DNA from: Lacrimispora sp.
Lineage (GTDB): Bacteria > Bacillota > Clostridia > Lachnospirales > Lachnospiraceae
DNA length: 33,153 bases
Assembly: GCA_029256305.1 (NCBI GenBank)
Contig: JAQSYE010000026.1
Span: 1-33,153 of the forward strand
Direction of reading: 5' to 3'
Shown: positions 8,273-15,482 of the stretch, piece after piece
How positions within the stretch are numbered: the stretch's first letter is position 1
Layout: each line of letters starts with the position of its first letter
Translations under genes and position numbers: made by a program
The notes under the pieces: generated by a model
What the model was told of the DNA's origin: nothing
What the model saw: only the letters and a program-made list of their open reading frames with translations
Database searches by the model: none

Positions 8273-8427
8273 TTCTTAAAATTTGTCCACGGTTTCTGGA
8301 CATAAAGGGATACCCGAAGGGTGTTTCTTAAAATTTGTCCATGTCTTTTGGACATAGAGGGATACCCGAAGGGTGTTCTTAAAATTTGTCCATGTCTTTT
8401 GGATATAAAGGGATACCCCGAAGGGTT
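8273..8427 (-). repeat. Three tandem ~51-bp hairpin-forming repeats in the carA leader
   Basis: Copies lie at 8273-8324, 8325-8375 and 8376-8427 (52, 51 and 52 bp). In the transcript each reads ACCCTTCGGGTATCCC, then a TGTCCA/TGGACA inverted repeat with a 7-nt loop, then AAATTTTAAGAA. Within a unit, ACCC-TTC-GGGT competes with GGG-TAT-CCC. In the middle copy ATGTC/GACAT also competes with TGTCCA/TGGACA. Copy 3 has an extra G that turns the first hairpin into a UUCG tetraloop, and one mismatch in the second. The copy nearest carA runs straight into its ribosome site. The rest of the gene-free stretch 8261-8653 holds the carA promoter and an AT-rich spacer. Confidence 0.9.
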
Positions 8428-8464
8428 AATTTTGAGCTGACTGTTGTCAGACCAAATTGAATAG

Positions 8465-8493
8465 ATTATACATTATACCGCGACATTTTTCAA
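8465..8493 (-). promoter_or_regulatory. carA promoter
   Basis: Minus strand TTGAAA (8488-8493), 17-bp spacer and TATAAT (8465-8470). The predicted start near 8458 gives a leader of about 200 nt that begins with a CTGAC/GTCAG hairpin and contains all three tandem repeats. Confidence 0.75.
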
Positions 8494-8653
8494 CTGTTTT
8501 TTTATAATTTATTTATCTACTTTTTATACATTATTTCTATTTTTTCAGATATTTTAATCAAGTTGAGTGTATATTTATGCAAAGCAATTAATATTATACA
8601 TTTCCGTATACTTTGCGCCAACTTCGAACAAACTATTCATGAGGTGATAAATC

Positions 8654-8851
8654 ATGATTGATAACAGTGAACTTCCCATTGGTTTTACCATGGAACTGGC
8701 ACAGCATTCGGACGTTATGCTACAGTTTGCCGGACTCTCTAAAATGGAGCAAAACCGCATCATCAATGGAGCAAGAGAAATTGAAAGCCGCGATGAAATG
8801 AGAAGCTATGTGGAGTCCATGTTCCATGAACCAAAAACATCTTTCTTTTAA
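8654..8851 (+). CDS. Small protein of unknown function (65 aa)
   Basis: It starts MIDNSELPIGFTMELAQ and has a ribosome site GAGGTGA 8 nt before the ATG. The rest is helical and polar (FAGLSKMEQNRIINGAREIE, then DEMRSYVESMF), with no signal peptide or membrane segment. I recall similar short proteins with an xLPxGFxMxLAQ opening and a KxEQ-x-IIxGA core in many Lachnospiraceae, all without a known function; that is memory, not a search. It has its own strong terminator directly after the stop, so it is a free-standing unit, divergent from carA. Confidence 0.75.
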   Translation: MIDNSELPIGFTMELAQHSDVMLQFAGLSKMEQNRIINGAREIESRDEMRSYVESMFHEPKTSFF

Positions 8852-8900
8852 AAAAGTCCCCGTAAAAACTGATTTATTTAGTTTTATGCGGGGCTTTTGT
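8851..8900 (+). terminator. Intrinsic terminator of the 65-aa gene
   Basis: AAAAGTCCCCGTAAAACT pairs with AGTTTTATGCGGGGCTTTT across an AT-rich loop, with T4 at the end. It begins at the stop codon of the small gene. Confidence 0.85.
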
Positions 8901-8956
8901 AATCATTGCCCAGGGCAGCTAATATATTAATAATAATCATTCAATAAGGGGCTATT

Positions 8957-9934
8957 ATGAATCCATATATGACCACTGCCCAGGAAACAGCTTCTATCGG
9001 CTCTCTTCAGGTAGATGTGGTATCTTCCGAGAACAACTATCCGATCGGGGACGCAGAAGTTTCCATTTCCTATACAGGAGACCCCGGCAGTATTTTAGAA
9101 AAGGTTACTACCGACAGTTCCGGTCAGTCTGAGACCGTAAGTTTGTCAGCACCGCCTGTAGACTTAAGTCTGTCTCCTGGGCTGGCCCAGCCGTATTCAG
9201 AATATTCACTTTTTATTACTGCACAGGGTTTTGAACCAGTGGCTATCTCTGGAACTCAGATTCTTGCAGATACGGATGCCATTCAGCCTGTGCGCATGAC
9301 TCCTGTTAAAGACCAGACAACTCCCGATACGCCCATCACCATTCCGGATCATACTCTGTATGGTGATTATCCTCCAAAAATAGCAGAGGCCGAAGTAAAG
9401 CCTGTTGCAGAAACCGGCGAAATCGTATTAAGCCGTGTTGTGGTTCCCCAGACAATTATTGTACATGATGGTGTGCCCACCGATCCCACAGCCTCCAATT
9501 ATTATGTTCCCTATGGCGATTATATTAAAAATGTAGCATCCAGTGAAATTTACGCTACCTGGCCCAAGGAAACGATTGTTGCTAATGTTCTTGCAATTAT
9601 GAGTTTTACGTTAAACCGGGTTTATACGGAATGGTACCGGAATCAGGGTTACGACTTTACCATCACTTCCTCAACTGCGTTTGACCACAAATGGATATAC
9701 GGCAGAAATATTTATGAAAGCATTTCCCAGGTTGTAGACGAAATCTTTAACAGTTACTTATCCCGGCCGGGAATCAAACAACCGATCTTAACCCAGTACT
9801 GCGACGGAAACCGGGTGACTTGTCCAAATTGGATGAAATTCTCCGTAACTATTACGGAAGCAACATGTACATCAATACAGCTGACCAGGTTTCCGGTGTT
9901 CCGTCCTCCTTCCCGGGATATAACTTATCCGTAG
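8957..9934 (+). pseudogene. SpoIID-like cortex/cell-wall protein, 5' part of a frameshifted gene
   Basis: A strong ribosome site (AAGGGGC) precedes the ATG. Residues ~15-115 form a carboxypeptidase-regulatory-like beta domain (IGSLQVDVVSSENNYPIGDA ... YSLFITAQGFEPV). Residues ~175-275 resemble a SpoIID/LytB-type domain (ETIVANVLAIMSFTLNRVYT, then GYDFTITSSTAFDHK and YGRNIYESI). Homologues as I recall them continue from TQYCDGNRVTCPNWM through a QWGSK-x-LGDQG stretch into a peptidoglycan-binding domain. Here the reading frame leaves the family after CPNWM (~9834); the remaining ~33 residues are out-of-frame nonsense. The rest of the gene follows in another frame (9820-10170). There is no classical signal peptide, which fits a spore-associated protein. 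Confidence 0.8.
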
Positions 9935-10170
9935 GTGCATCCGGCGACAAGGTCCGACAGGTCCAGGAACAGCTTGATACCATCGCCGGTGTCTATACCA
10001 AAATCCCCAGACTCACAGCAGATGGGGTATATGGAGAAAACACGGCAGAGTCGGTTCGACAGTTTCAGTCCATATTCAAACTTCCTGTGACTGGAGTCAT
10101 TGATTTTGCAACCTGGTATAAGATCTCACAGATCTATGTGGGTATCACAAGAATTGCTGAATATTCTTAA
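9820..10170 (+). pseudogene. Peptidoglycan-binding domain, 3' part of the frameshifted gene
   Basis: The frame opens with a TTG lacking a ribosome site and reads SKLDEILRNYYGSNMYINTA, the expected continuation of the upstream fragment. It then forms a PG_binding_1 domain: GASGDKVRQVQEQLDTIAGV, TADGVYGENTAESVRQFQ, LPVTGVIDFATWYKIS. It ends with the family-like YVGITRIAEYS. Independent translation is unlikely. Bases 9821-9834 are read as family consensus in both frames (CPNWM in one, SKLDE in the other). This suggests that roughly 50 bp between two copies of a short direct repeat were lost. Confidence 0.8.
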
Positions 10171-10177
10171 ACTCTAT

Positions 10178-10229
10178 AAAAGAGGGATATCACGTCAGAT
10201 TTGTATCCGACGAAATATCCCTCTTTTTT
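10178..10229. terminator. Bidirectional intrinsic terminator
   Basis: AAAAGAGGGATAT pairs with ATATCCCTCTTTT, with inner ACGTC/GACG pairing and a T6 run. It lies between the converging cortex-type gene and popT. Confidence 0.88.
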
Positions 10230-10245
10230 AATTACCAGAAAGCAA

Positions 10246-11148
10246 TTATCCCTCGCCTCCCAGAAGATCTGCCACTACGTAACCCAGAAGTGCCAGTGCA
10301 ATCCCCCCCAGCAATTCATATAACGCCACAGTTCTCCAGGACACATCCCACAAAATAACAAAGGGCGAGGAAATCACCAGGCCAATGACCACCCGGTACA
10401 TCTGATGTTCATAACGAGTTAATAGCCGCTCCACAACCCTGGCAAATACAAGAACACCCGTAATCATACCAAAAAAATATGGGACTAATACCATTCCATT
10501 TTGGATTATGCTTTGAAAATCAAGAGCACACGCCGCTCTGATGCAGGCATTGTTCGTCTGTAATACAGGCTCGTAAAAACCCAGCATCATCATAATCATT
10601 GATCCGCTTACCCCTGGCACAATCATGGTAGCTGCTGCCAGAAGCCCAACTGCGAAAAGAGTCACCACCCAGTATCTCCCAGATGATAGATATTCCGCGC
10701 CGGAAGCCATGGCAAACCCCTCTCCGCTATGGCCAGAAGCGATCGCCGTCTCTGCCACATATGTGATCAGAATTACGATGCTGCAGGTGACACCAGCTGT
10801 TATAATCCCTTTCCAAAAGTCATTTTTCTTTCCGGAAAAAGCTTTGCGTCCAAGAGCAGGAAGACCTCCTCCGATTAATCCCAGAAATGAAAGTTTTGTT
10901 TGAAGGGGATATGTATGAAACAGATATTCAAACGCCAGGGACAAAAAAATGATGCCTGCAACTGCACCGATTCCATAAGGAAGAAGAAGTCTTATACTTT
11001 TCAACGGTTCCTTAAAGAGCCGATTTATTGCATGGATGATTTTATCATAGACACCCATAGTAATGGCCAGCACCCCACCACTGATGCCTGGCAGTATATT
11101 TGCCACACCAATAATTACACCTTTTAACAGCTCACCGATATACTTCAA
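10246..11148 (-). CDS. popT: DUF368 membrane protein, undecaprenyl-phosphate translocase PopT
   Basis: A 300-residue polytopic membrane protein of the DUF368 family. Family members have been shown to flip undecaprenyl phosphate back across the membrane for reuse in wall synthesis. The hallmark is visible: GVANILPGISGGVLAITMGV at ~14-33 and a second, internally related PGVSGSMIMMMLGFY at ~178-192, the paired re-entrant-type PG-SG motifs. About eight to nine hydrophobic segments are present. The start is a TTG with a perfect AGGAGG six bases upstream; an upstream ATG is out of frame. It follows a HAD phosphatase by 34 bp in the same direction and ends at a bidirectional terminator. Confidence 0.88.
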   Translation of the reverse strand: MKYIGELLKGVIIGVANILPGISGGVLAITMGVYDKIIHAINRLFKEPLKSIRLLLPYGIGAVAGIIFLSLAFEYLFHTYPLQTKLSFLGLIGGGLPALGRKAFSGKKNDFWKGIITAGVTCSIVILITYVAETAIASGHSGEGFAMASGAEYLSSGRYWVVTLFAVGLLAAATMIVPGVSGSMIMMMLGFYEPVLQTNNACIRAACALDFQSIIQNGMVLVPYFFGMITGVLVFARVVERLLTRYEHQMYRVVIGLVISSPFVILWDVSWRTVALYELLGGIALALLGYVVADLLGGEG

Positions 11149-11182
11149 GCAATTCCTCCTGCATTAATCCGTATATCCAATC

Positions 11183-11827
11183 CTATGCCCCTTTAACCAC
11201 TTCTAACACATCTTTTACCTGATTGAGCCTATAATCTGCAAGACTCTGGTCGAATCCATATCTTGTATCAATGACTGCCGCAATTTTAAGCCCTGCCCGG
11301 TGTGCAGCGGTTATTCCAATCGTGGAATCCTCCACCGCCAGACATTCTTCCGGCTTTAGCTTTAGCTGCCCGGCTGTATATAAATAGATCTCTGGATCAG
11401 GTTTGCTCTTTTTAAACTGTTCTCCGCTGACCACTGCCTCAAAATAGTCCCGGATTACATTCTCTTTGAGAACCCGCTCCACAATCTCCAGATGAGTGGA
11501 AGAAGCCACAGCCAGTCGGAAACCTGCGTTTTTTAACTGTTTTAATGTATCTGTTACCTCTATGCGGTAAATGCTTTGGTAGTCCATCTCGCTGTAAATA
11601 TCTCTTAGCCGGAATTCGGTCCTTAACTCTTCCCAGGTCTGTCCATTGGAAATAACCCTCTCCACTACTTCCCAGCACTCCTGCTTCGTTGCTCCCACCA
11701 TAGGATACAGATCTTCCAGTTTTACGTTAGGATTTTTCTTTTTGGCAAATTCCAGCTGATATTCCAGATACACACCCTCGCTGTCAATAATAACACCATC
11801 CATATCAAATATCACTGCCTTAATCAT
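11183..11827 (-). CDS. HAD-superfamily phosphatase, beta-phosphoglucomutase-like
   Basis: A 214-residue protein from the ATG at 11827, where GAGGAG sits 6 nt upstream; a longer frame from 11863 lacks such a site. HAD motifs: I, VIFDMDGVIIDSE with both aspartates; II, LAVASST; III, KKSKPDPEIY; IV, LAVEDSTIGI. The helical C1 cap between motifs I and II makes it subfamily IA, like beta-phosphoglucomutase and various sugar-phosphate or nucleotide phosphatases. The substrate cannot be read. It is the first gene of a two-gene unit with popT, behind a consensus-like promoter. Confidence 0.88.
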   Translation of the reverse strand: MIKAVIFDMDGVIIDSEGVYLEYQLEFAKKKNPNVKLEDLYPMVGATKQECWEVVERVISNGQTWEELRTEFRLRDIYSEMDYQSIYRIEVTDTLKQLKNAGFRLAVASSTHLEIVERVLKENVIRDYFEAVVSGEQFKKSKPDPEIYLYTAGQLKLKPEECLAVEDSTIGITAAHRAGLKIAAVIDTRYGFDQSLADYRLNQVKDVLEVVKGA

Positions 11828-11858
11828 CATTCTCTCCTCTGTATTCATTCTGAATAAA

Positions 11859-11888
11859 ACCATACGACAAAAAAAGGCATCTTGTCAA
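11859..11888 (-). promoter_or_regulatory. Promoter of the HAD-popT unit
   Basis: Minus strand TTGACA (11883-11888), 18-bp spacer and TATGGT (11859-11864), about 32 bp before the HAD start codon. Confidence 0.6.
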
Positions 11889-11906
11889 GACAAAGAAATA
11901 AAAGAT

Positions 11907-11944
11907 GACCGGAAAAGGCTCTCATGTGTCGCCCCTTCCGGCCA
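11907..11944 (-). terminator. Intrinsic terminator after the amidase gene
   Basis: CCGGAAGGGG and CCTTTTCCGG pair (with a one-base irregularity) and are followed on the minus strand by a T-rich tract (TCATCTTTTATTTC). It separates the amidase from the HAD gene. Confidence 0.65.
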
Positions 11945-11955
11945 ATTTCCCGGGC

Positions 11956-12738
11956 TCAATAAACAGCCGGGCGTTTCACCATAAATGTATTATGCCCCAG
12001 CTGCCTGAGAGCCTGCTCCATCTTAACAGCATTGTCCATATTTCGGAAAGCACCGACGCGAACCTTATATAATCCATCTTCATAAACTACAAATGCTGGA
12101 AATCCCTGAGACTTTAATATATTGGCCTGATCCTCTGCCAGAGAACGAACCCGAAAAGCGCCAGTCTGTATCTGATAATATTCAATCTGGTTCTCTTCCT
12201 GCTGTTTGATGGTATTTAAAATACCATTGGCAATCGCCTGGGCAATCTCATTAAAGTGATCATCAAAGAGATAATTATCCGCTTCATTATCTATAAATCC
12301 AACCTCCAGCAAAACGGTGGGAAGCTTTGTTCTTCTGAGCACTACAAGCCCTGGGCGTTCCACCATGCCTAAATTGGTAAACCCTACCGTACCAAGGGCA
12401 TCTCCGATATTTTTACCGAGCATTCCCTCCATACCTTTGTTTTCAAAAACAACTGTCTCAACTCCGGATCCGGTTCCTGGAACTGGCATGGCATTCCGGT
12501 GAATGGAAACGAACAAATCGGCTTCTGCATCATTGGCCATCATGGCTTTTTCCAGGGGTGTATTATAGGTATCGTCAGTCCTTGTATATCTGACATCGAC
12601 TCCGTTGTCTGCCAGGATTTTCCCGACAGCAAGCGCAAGTTTTAAGTTATCATCTTTTTCCTGCCGCCCATTATAAACTGCACCCGGGTCCGCACCGCCG
12701 TGACCGGCATCTATTACCACGATCTTTCTCTCAGCCAA
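11956..12738 (-). CDS. N-acetylmuramoyl-L-alanine amidase (Amidase_3) with C-terminal SPOR domain
   Basis: A 260-residue protein that cleaves the amide bond between MurNAc and the stem peptide. Start: a TTG at 12738 with AAAGGAG 8 nt upstream; the GTG at 12756 lies before that site and is rejected. Zinc and catalytic residues of Amidase_3 are present: DAGHGG (His), the Glu in GRQEKDD, VSIHRNA (His) and LLEVGFIDNEAD (Glu). Residues ~185-255 form a SPOR domain (YYQIQTGAFRVRSLAEDQAN ... YKVRVGAFRN), which binds denuded septal glycan. There is no signal peptide: the protein opens directly with the catalytic strand MAERKIVVIDAGHGG. That suggests action in a lysed or mother cell, or non-classical export. 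Confidence 0.92.
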   Translation of the reverse strand: MAERKIVVIDAGHGGADPGAVYNGRQEKDDNLKLALAVGKILADNGVDVRYTRTDDTYNTPLEKAMMANDAEADLFVSIHRNAMPVPGTGSGVETVVFENKGMEGMLGKNIGDALGTVGFTNLGMVERPGLVVLRRTKLPTVLLEVGFIDNEADNYLFDDHFNEIAQAIANGILNTIKQQEENQIEYYQIQTGAFRVRSLAEDQANILKSQGFPAFVVYEDGLYKVRVGAFRNMDNAVKMEQALRQLGHNTFMVKRPAVY

Positions 12739-12818
12739 AAGAAAAACTCCTTTCACATAACTCTATTCTATAAAGTATGTAAAAGAAGTGTTCTCCGTAC
12801 CATATTTCAGACCACGAT

Positions 12819-13274
12819 TTATTCATTTTCTCCTAATTCCGCCATAACATCCACTCCCCTGGGCCCAACAGGGGTGGAAAAGACGATCTGGGTACTGGTC
12901 TTTCCGTACTTCTGGAGCTGTCCGATGAAAATATCCAGCTCCATGGTGCTTTGAAATGCCACCTTAATCAGCATGGAATAATCTCCGGTAACACAGTTGC
13001 ATTCCAAAACATTGGGTATTGAATCCATGTAGGAATAAAACTGAATTTTATCAAGTGGCGATACATCAAGATTCACAAATGCAATGATATGGTATCCCAG
13101 TTTCATCGGATCCACTGACGCATGATAACCGGTGATGATTTTTTCCCGCTCCAGCTTTTCGATTCTGGAGGAAACAGCAGGCGAAGACAAAAAGGTATTT
13201 TCTGCTATGTTCTTTAAAGATGCCCGGGCGTTCTTTTGCAGTGTCTGCACTATTTTCTTATCAATATCGTCCAT
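12819..13274 (-). CDS. Lrp/AsnC-family transcriptional regulator
   Basis: A 151-residue protein. Residues 1-60 are the AsnC winged helix (MDDIDKKIVQTLQKNARAS, ISSRIEKLEREKIITGY-type recognition region). Residues ~66-145 are the RAM/AsnC ligand-binding domain (YHIIAFVNLDV, NVLECNCVTGDYSMLIKV). Such proteins sense amino acids and often regulate amino-acid metabolism; lying downstream of dapL-dapF-glnA makes that plausible here, but no operator was identified. The ribosome site is CAAGGAGGAAG. Its own consensus promoter lies just after dapL, and a full intrinsic terminator lies in its leader immediately before the ribosome site. Confidence 0.92.
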   Translation of the reverse strand: MDDIDKKIVQTLQKNARASLKNIAENTFLSSPAVSSRIEKLEREKIITGYHASVDPMKLGYHIIAFVNLDVSPLDKIQFYSYMDSIPNVLECNCVTGDYSMLIKVAFQSTMELDIFIGQLQKYGKTSTQIVFSTPVGPRGVDVMAELGENE

Positions 13275-13291
13275 ATCTTCCTCCTTGAATT

Positions 13292-13331
13292 AAAAAAAAG
13301 CGCCAGTACCTCTAAAGTACTGAACGCTTTT
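13292..13331 (-). terminator. Intrinsic terminator in the leader of the lrp-like gene
   Basis: On the minus strand AAAAGCG (13325-13331) and CAGTAC-type inner arms (13317-13322 with 13304-13309) form a long stem closing CGCTTTT, followed by eight T. It ends only ~17 nt before the lrp start codon and lies downstream of that gene's promoter. It can therefore end dapL transcripts and also attenuate lrp. Confidence 0.88.
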
Positions 13332-13377
13332 GTTCTTACAAATTAAGCTTAAACCTTATTATTCTTTTCTTATCAAT

Positions 13378-13406
13378 ATCATAACCAATTATCAAATACT
13401 TGTCAA
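13378..13406 (-). promoter_or_regulatory. Promoter of the lrp-like gene
   Basis: Minus strand TTGACA (13401-13406), 17-bp spacer, TATGAT (13378-13383). The predicted transcript starts near 13371 and meets the leader terminator after about 75-80 nt. Confidence 0.8.
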
Positions 13407-13409
13407 CGT

Positions 13410-14639
13410 TTATTTTATTAAGGATGGCATCTTTTTCATCCGCGCGATGGCTTCCACTGTATTTTCATAGGTACCAAATGCAGTAAGACGGAAGTACCCT
13501 TCTCCGCTTGGACCGAATCCGCTTCCAGGTGTTCCCACAACGCTGGCTTCCTCTAAAAGTCGGTCAAAGAAGTCCCAGGAAGTCATTCCTTCCGGCACCC
13601 TCAACCAGATATAAGGAGCATTCACACCTCCGTATACTTCACAGCCAGCTTCTTTTAAGCCATCATAGATCACCCTTGCATTTCTCATGTAATAGGCAAC
13701 CTGCTCCTTTAACTGAACCTTACCTTCATTGGAATAAACCGCTGCTCCCGCTTTCTGAATGATGTAGGGCGCGCCGTTAAATTTGGTTCCGTGGCGTCTT
13801 GCCCATAAAGAATGAAGCATGACTCCGCCCCTCTCCAGTGATTTGGGGATCACGGTAAAGCCAAGGCGTACACCGGTAAAGCCGGCATTCTTGGAAAAAG
13901 AACGAAGCTCAATGGCACAGGTTTTGGCTCCCTCTATCTCATAGATGGAATGGGGTACATCATCCTGGGCGATGTAGGATTCATAGGCCGCATCGTAAAG
14001 AATAACTGCGCCTGTCTCATTGGCATAATCCACCCATACCTTTAACTGATCTCTGGTAAGCGTGGTTCCGGTAGGATTGTTTGGAACACATAAGTAAATC
14101 AGATCAGGAGTCTCCTGTGGAAGCTGTGGAACAAAATGATTCTCAGCTGTACATGGCATGTAAATGACATTGCTCCATTTACCGGTCTTTTCATCATATT
14201 CGCCAGTTCTTCCAGCCATGACATTGGAATCCACATAAACCGGATAAACAGGGTCGCAGACCGCAATCTTACAGTCCTGATCGAATATCTCCTGAATATT
14301 TCCGCAGTCGCTTTTTGCTCCGTCAGATACAAAAATTTCATCCGCTGAAATCTGACAGCCTCTTGCAAGGTAATCTTCATTTACAATCAGCTCTCTTAAA
14401 AAACCATATCCAAGATCCGGTGCATATCCATGAAATGTTTCTGCCTCTCCCATCTCATCTACAGCTTCGTGAAGCTCCTTAATAATTGCCGGAGCAATCG
14501 GCTGGGTCACGTCACCGATACCAAGACGAATCACCTTTTTATCGGGATTTGCCTCTATATAAGCATTTACTTTTTTTGCGATAGTGGAAAATAGATAGCT
14601 TCCTGGAAATTTTAAGTAGTTTTCATTGATCTTAACCAT
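13410..14639 (-). CDS. dapL: LL-diaminopimelate aminotransferase
   Basis: A 409-residue PLP enzyme that converts tetrahydrodipicolinate directly to LL-diaminopimelate, bypassing the acylated intermediates. Diagnostic DapL features: the opening VKINENYLKFPGSYLFS, IRLGIGDVTQP at ~37, FVSDGAKSDCGN at ~103 and the PLP-lysine segment SFSKNAGFTGVRLGF at ~248. The length equals that of known DapL proteins. It lies 15 bp after dapF, whose product acts next in the pathway, behind a good AGGAGG site. It supplies lysine and the meso-DAP of the wall; dipicolinate for spores branches off one step earlier. Confidence 0.97.
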   Translation of the reverse strand: MVKINENYLKFPGSYLFSTIAKKVNAYIEANPDKKVIRLGIGDVTQPIAPAIIKELHEAVDEMGEAETFHGYAPDLGYGFLRELIVNEDYLARGCQISADEIFVSDGAKSDCGNIQEIFDQDCKIAVCDPVYPVYVDSNVMAGRTGEYDEKTGKWSNVIYMPCTAENHFVPQLPQETPDLIYLCVPNNPTGTTLTRDQLKVWVDYANETGAVILYDAAYESYIAQDDVPHSIYEIEGAKTCAIELRSFSKNAGFTGVRLGFTVIPKSLERGGVMLHSLWARRHGTKFNGAPYIIQKAGAAVYSNEGKVQLKEQVAYYMRNARVIYDGLKEAGCEVYGGVNAPYIWLRVPEGMTSWDFFDRLLEEASVVGTPGSGFGPSGEGYFRLTAFGTYENTVEAIARMKKMPSLIK

Positions 14640-14654
14640 AGGTTCCTCCTGTTT

Positions 14655-15467
14655 TTAAAGATTATTTATGTCCAACTCTCCTGCAAACACCTCTACAGCA
14701 GGACCAGTCATAAATACATGACCGCTTCCCTCTCTGTCCCAGTGAATGGTTAAGTTGCCGCCTTTTAATGATACCTCCACCGTATTGCCGGTGCGTCCGC
14801 AAAGTGCTGAGGCAACTGCGCTGGCTGTCGCTCCAGTCCCACACGCCCAAGTCTCCCCGCTTCCTCTCTCCCACACCCGCATGCGGATGTGCTCCGGACT
14901 GATGACCTGAATAAATTCAGAATTGGTACGCTCTGGAAAACGTTCATGATTTTCAAAGCCAGGGCCAACTGACTCTAAATCCAGGCTGTCAATGTCATCC
15001 ATATAATAAACTGCATGGGGGTTGCCCATGGAAATTCCAATAAATTCATAATCCGTACCATTGATACAGATCGGCTCCGGAATCTGACTGGTCACTTCGG
15101 GGATGCCCATGTCAACCGTTAAAAGAACCGCCTTTCCATTTTCCTGGGTCACTTTTAAATGCTTAATTCCAGCTCCCGTTTCCACATCAAACTCCGTCTT
15201 TTCCACCAGATGATGATCGAAAACATATTTACCCACGCAGCGGATTCCATTGCCGCACATAGGGCTCTCTGAGCCGTCAGCGTTAAACATGCGCATACGG
15301 CAGTCAGCCACCTGGGACGGACAGATTAGAATCAGACCGTCTGCTCCGATTCCAAAATGCCTGTCACTGACTTTTTTTGAAAGTTCTGCTGGATTCTCAA
15401 CGGATTCCTCAAAGCAGTTTATATACACATAATCGTTTCCGATTCCCTGCATTTTCGTAAATTTCAT
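14655..15467 (-). CDS. dapF: Diaminopimelate epimerase
   Basis: A 270-residue cofactor-free epimerase converting LL- to meso-diaminopimelate. Opens MKFTKMQGIGNDYVYI. The two catalytic cysteines are in MCGNGIRC (~72-79) and WACGTGATA (~210-218), one from each of the mirror-image domains. RHFGIGADG at ~37 is a further family motif. Length is standard. It is preceded by GGGGGAA and lies 15 bp after the ANTAR regulator gene and 15 bp before dapL, so it is part of the same operon. Confidence 0.97.
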   Translation of the reverse strand: MKFTKMQGIGNDYVYINCFEESVENPAELSKKVSDRHFGIGADGLILICPSQVADCRMRMFNADGSESPMCGNGIRCVGKYVFDHHLVEKTEFDVETGAGIKHLKVTQENGKAVLLTVDMGIPEVTSQIPEPICINGTDYEFIGISMGNPHAVYYMDDIDSLDLESVGPGFENHERFPERTNSEFIQVISPEHIRMRVWERGSGETWACGTGATASAVASALCGRTGNTVEVSLKGGNLTIHWDREGSGHVFMTGPAVEVFAGELDINNL

Positions 15468-15482
15468 CTTATTCCCCCACTT

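Noticed and set aside
8273-8427. CRISPR array or insertion-sequence ends
   Set aside because: Units are directly adjacent without unique spacers, only three exist, and there is no transposase or cas gene nearby.
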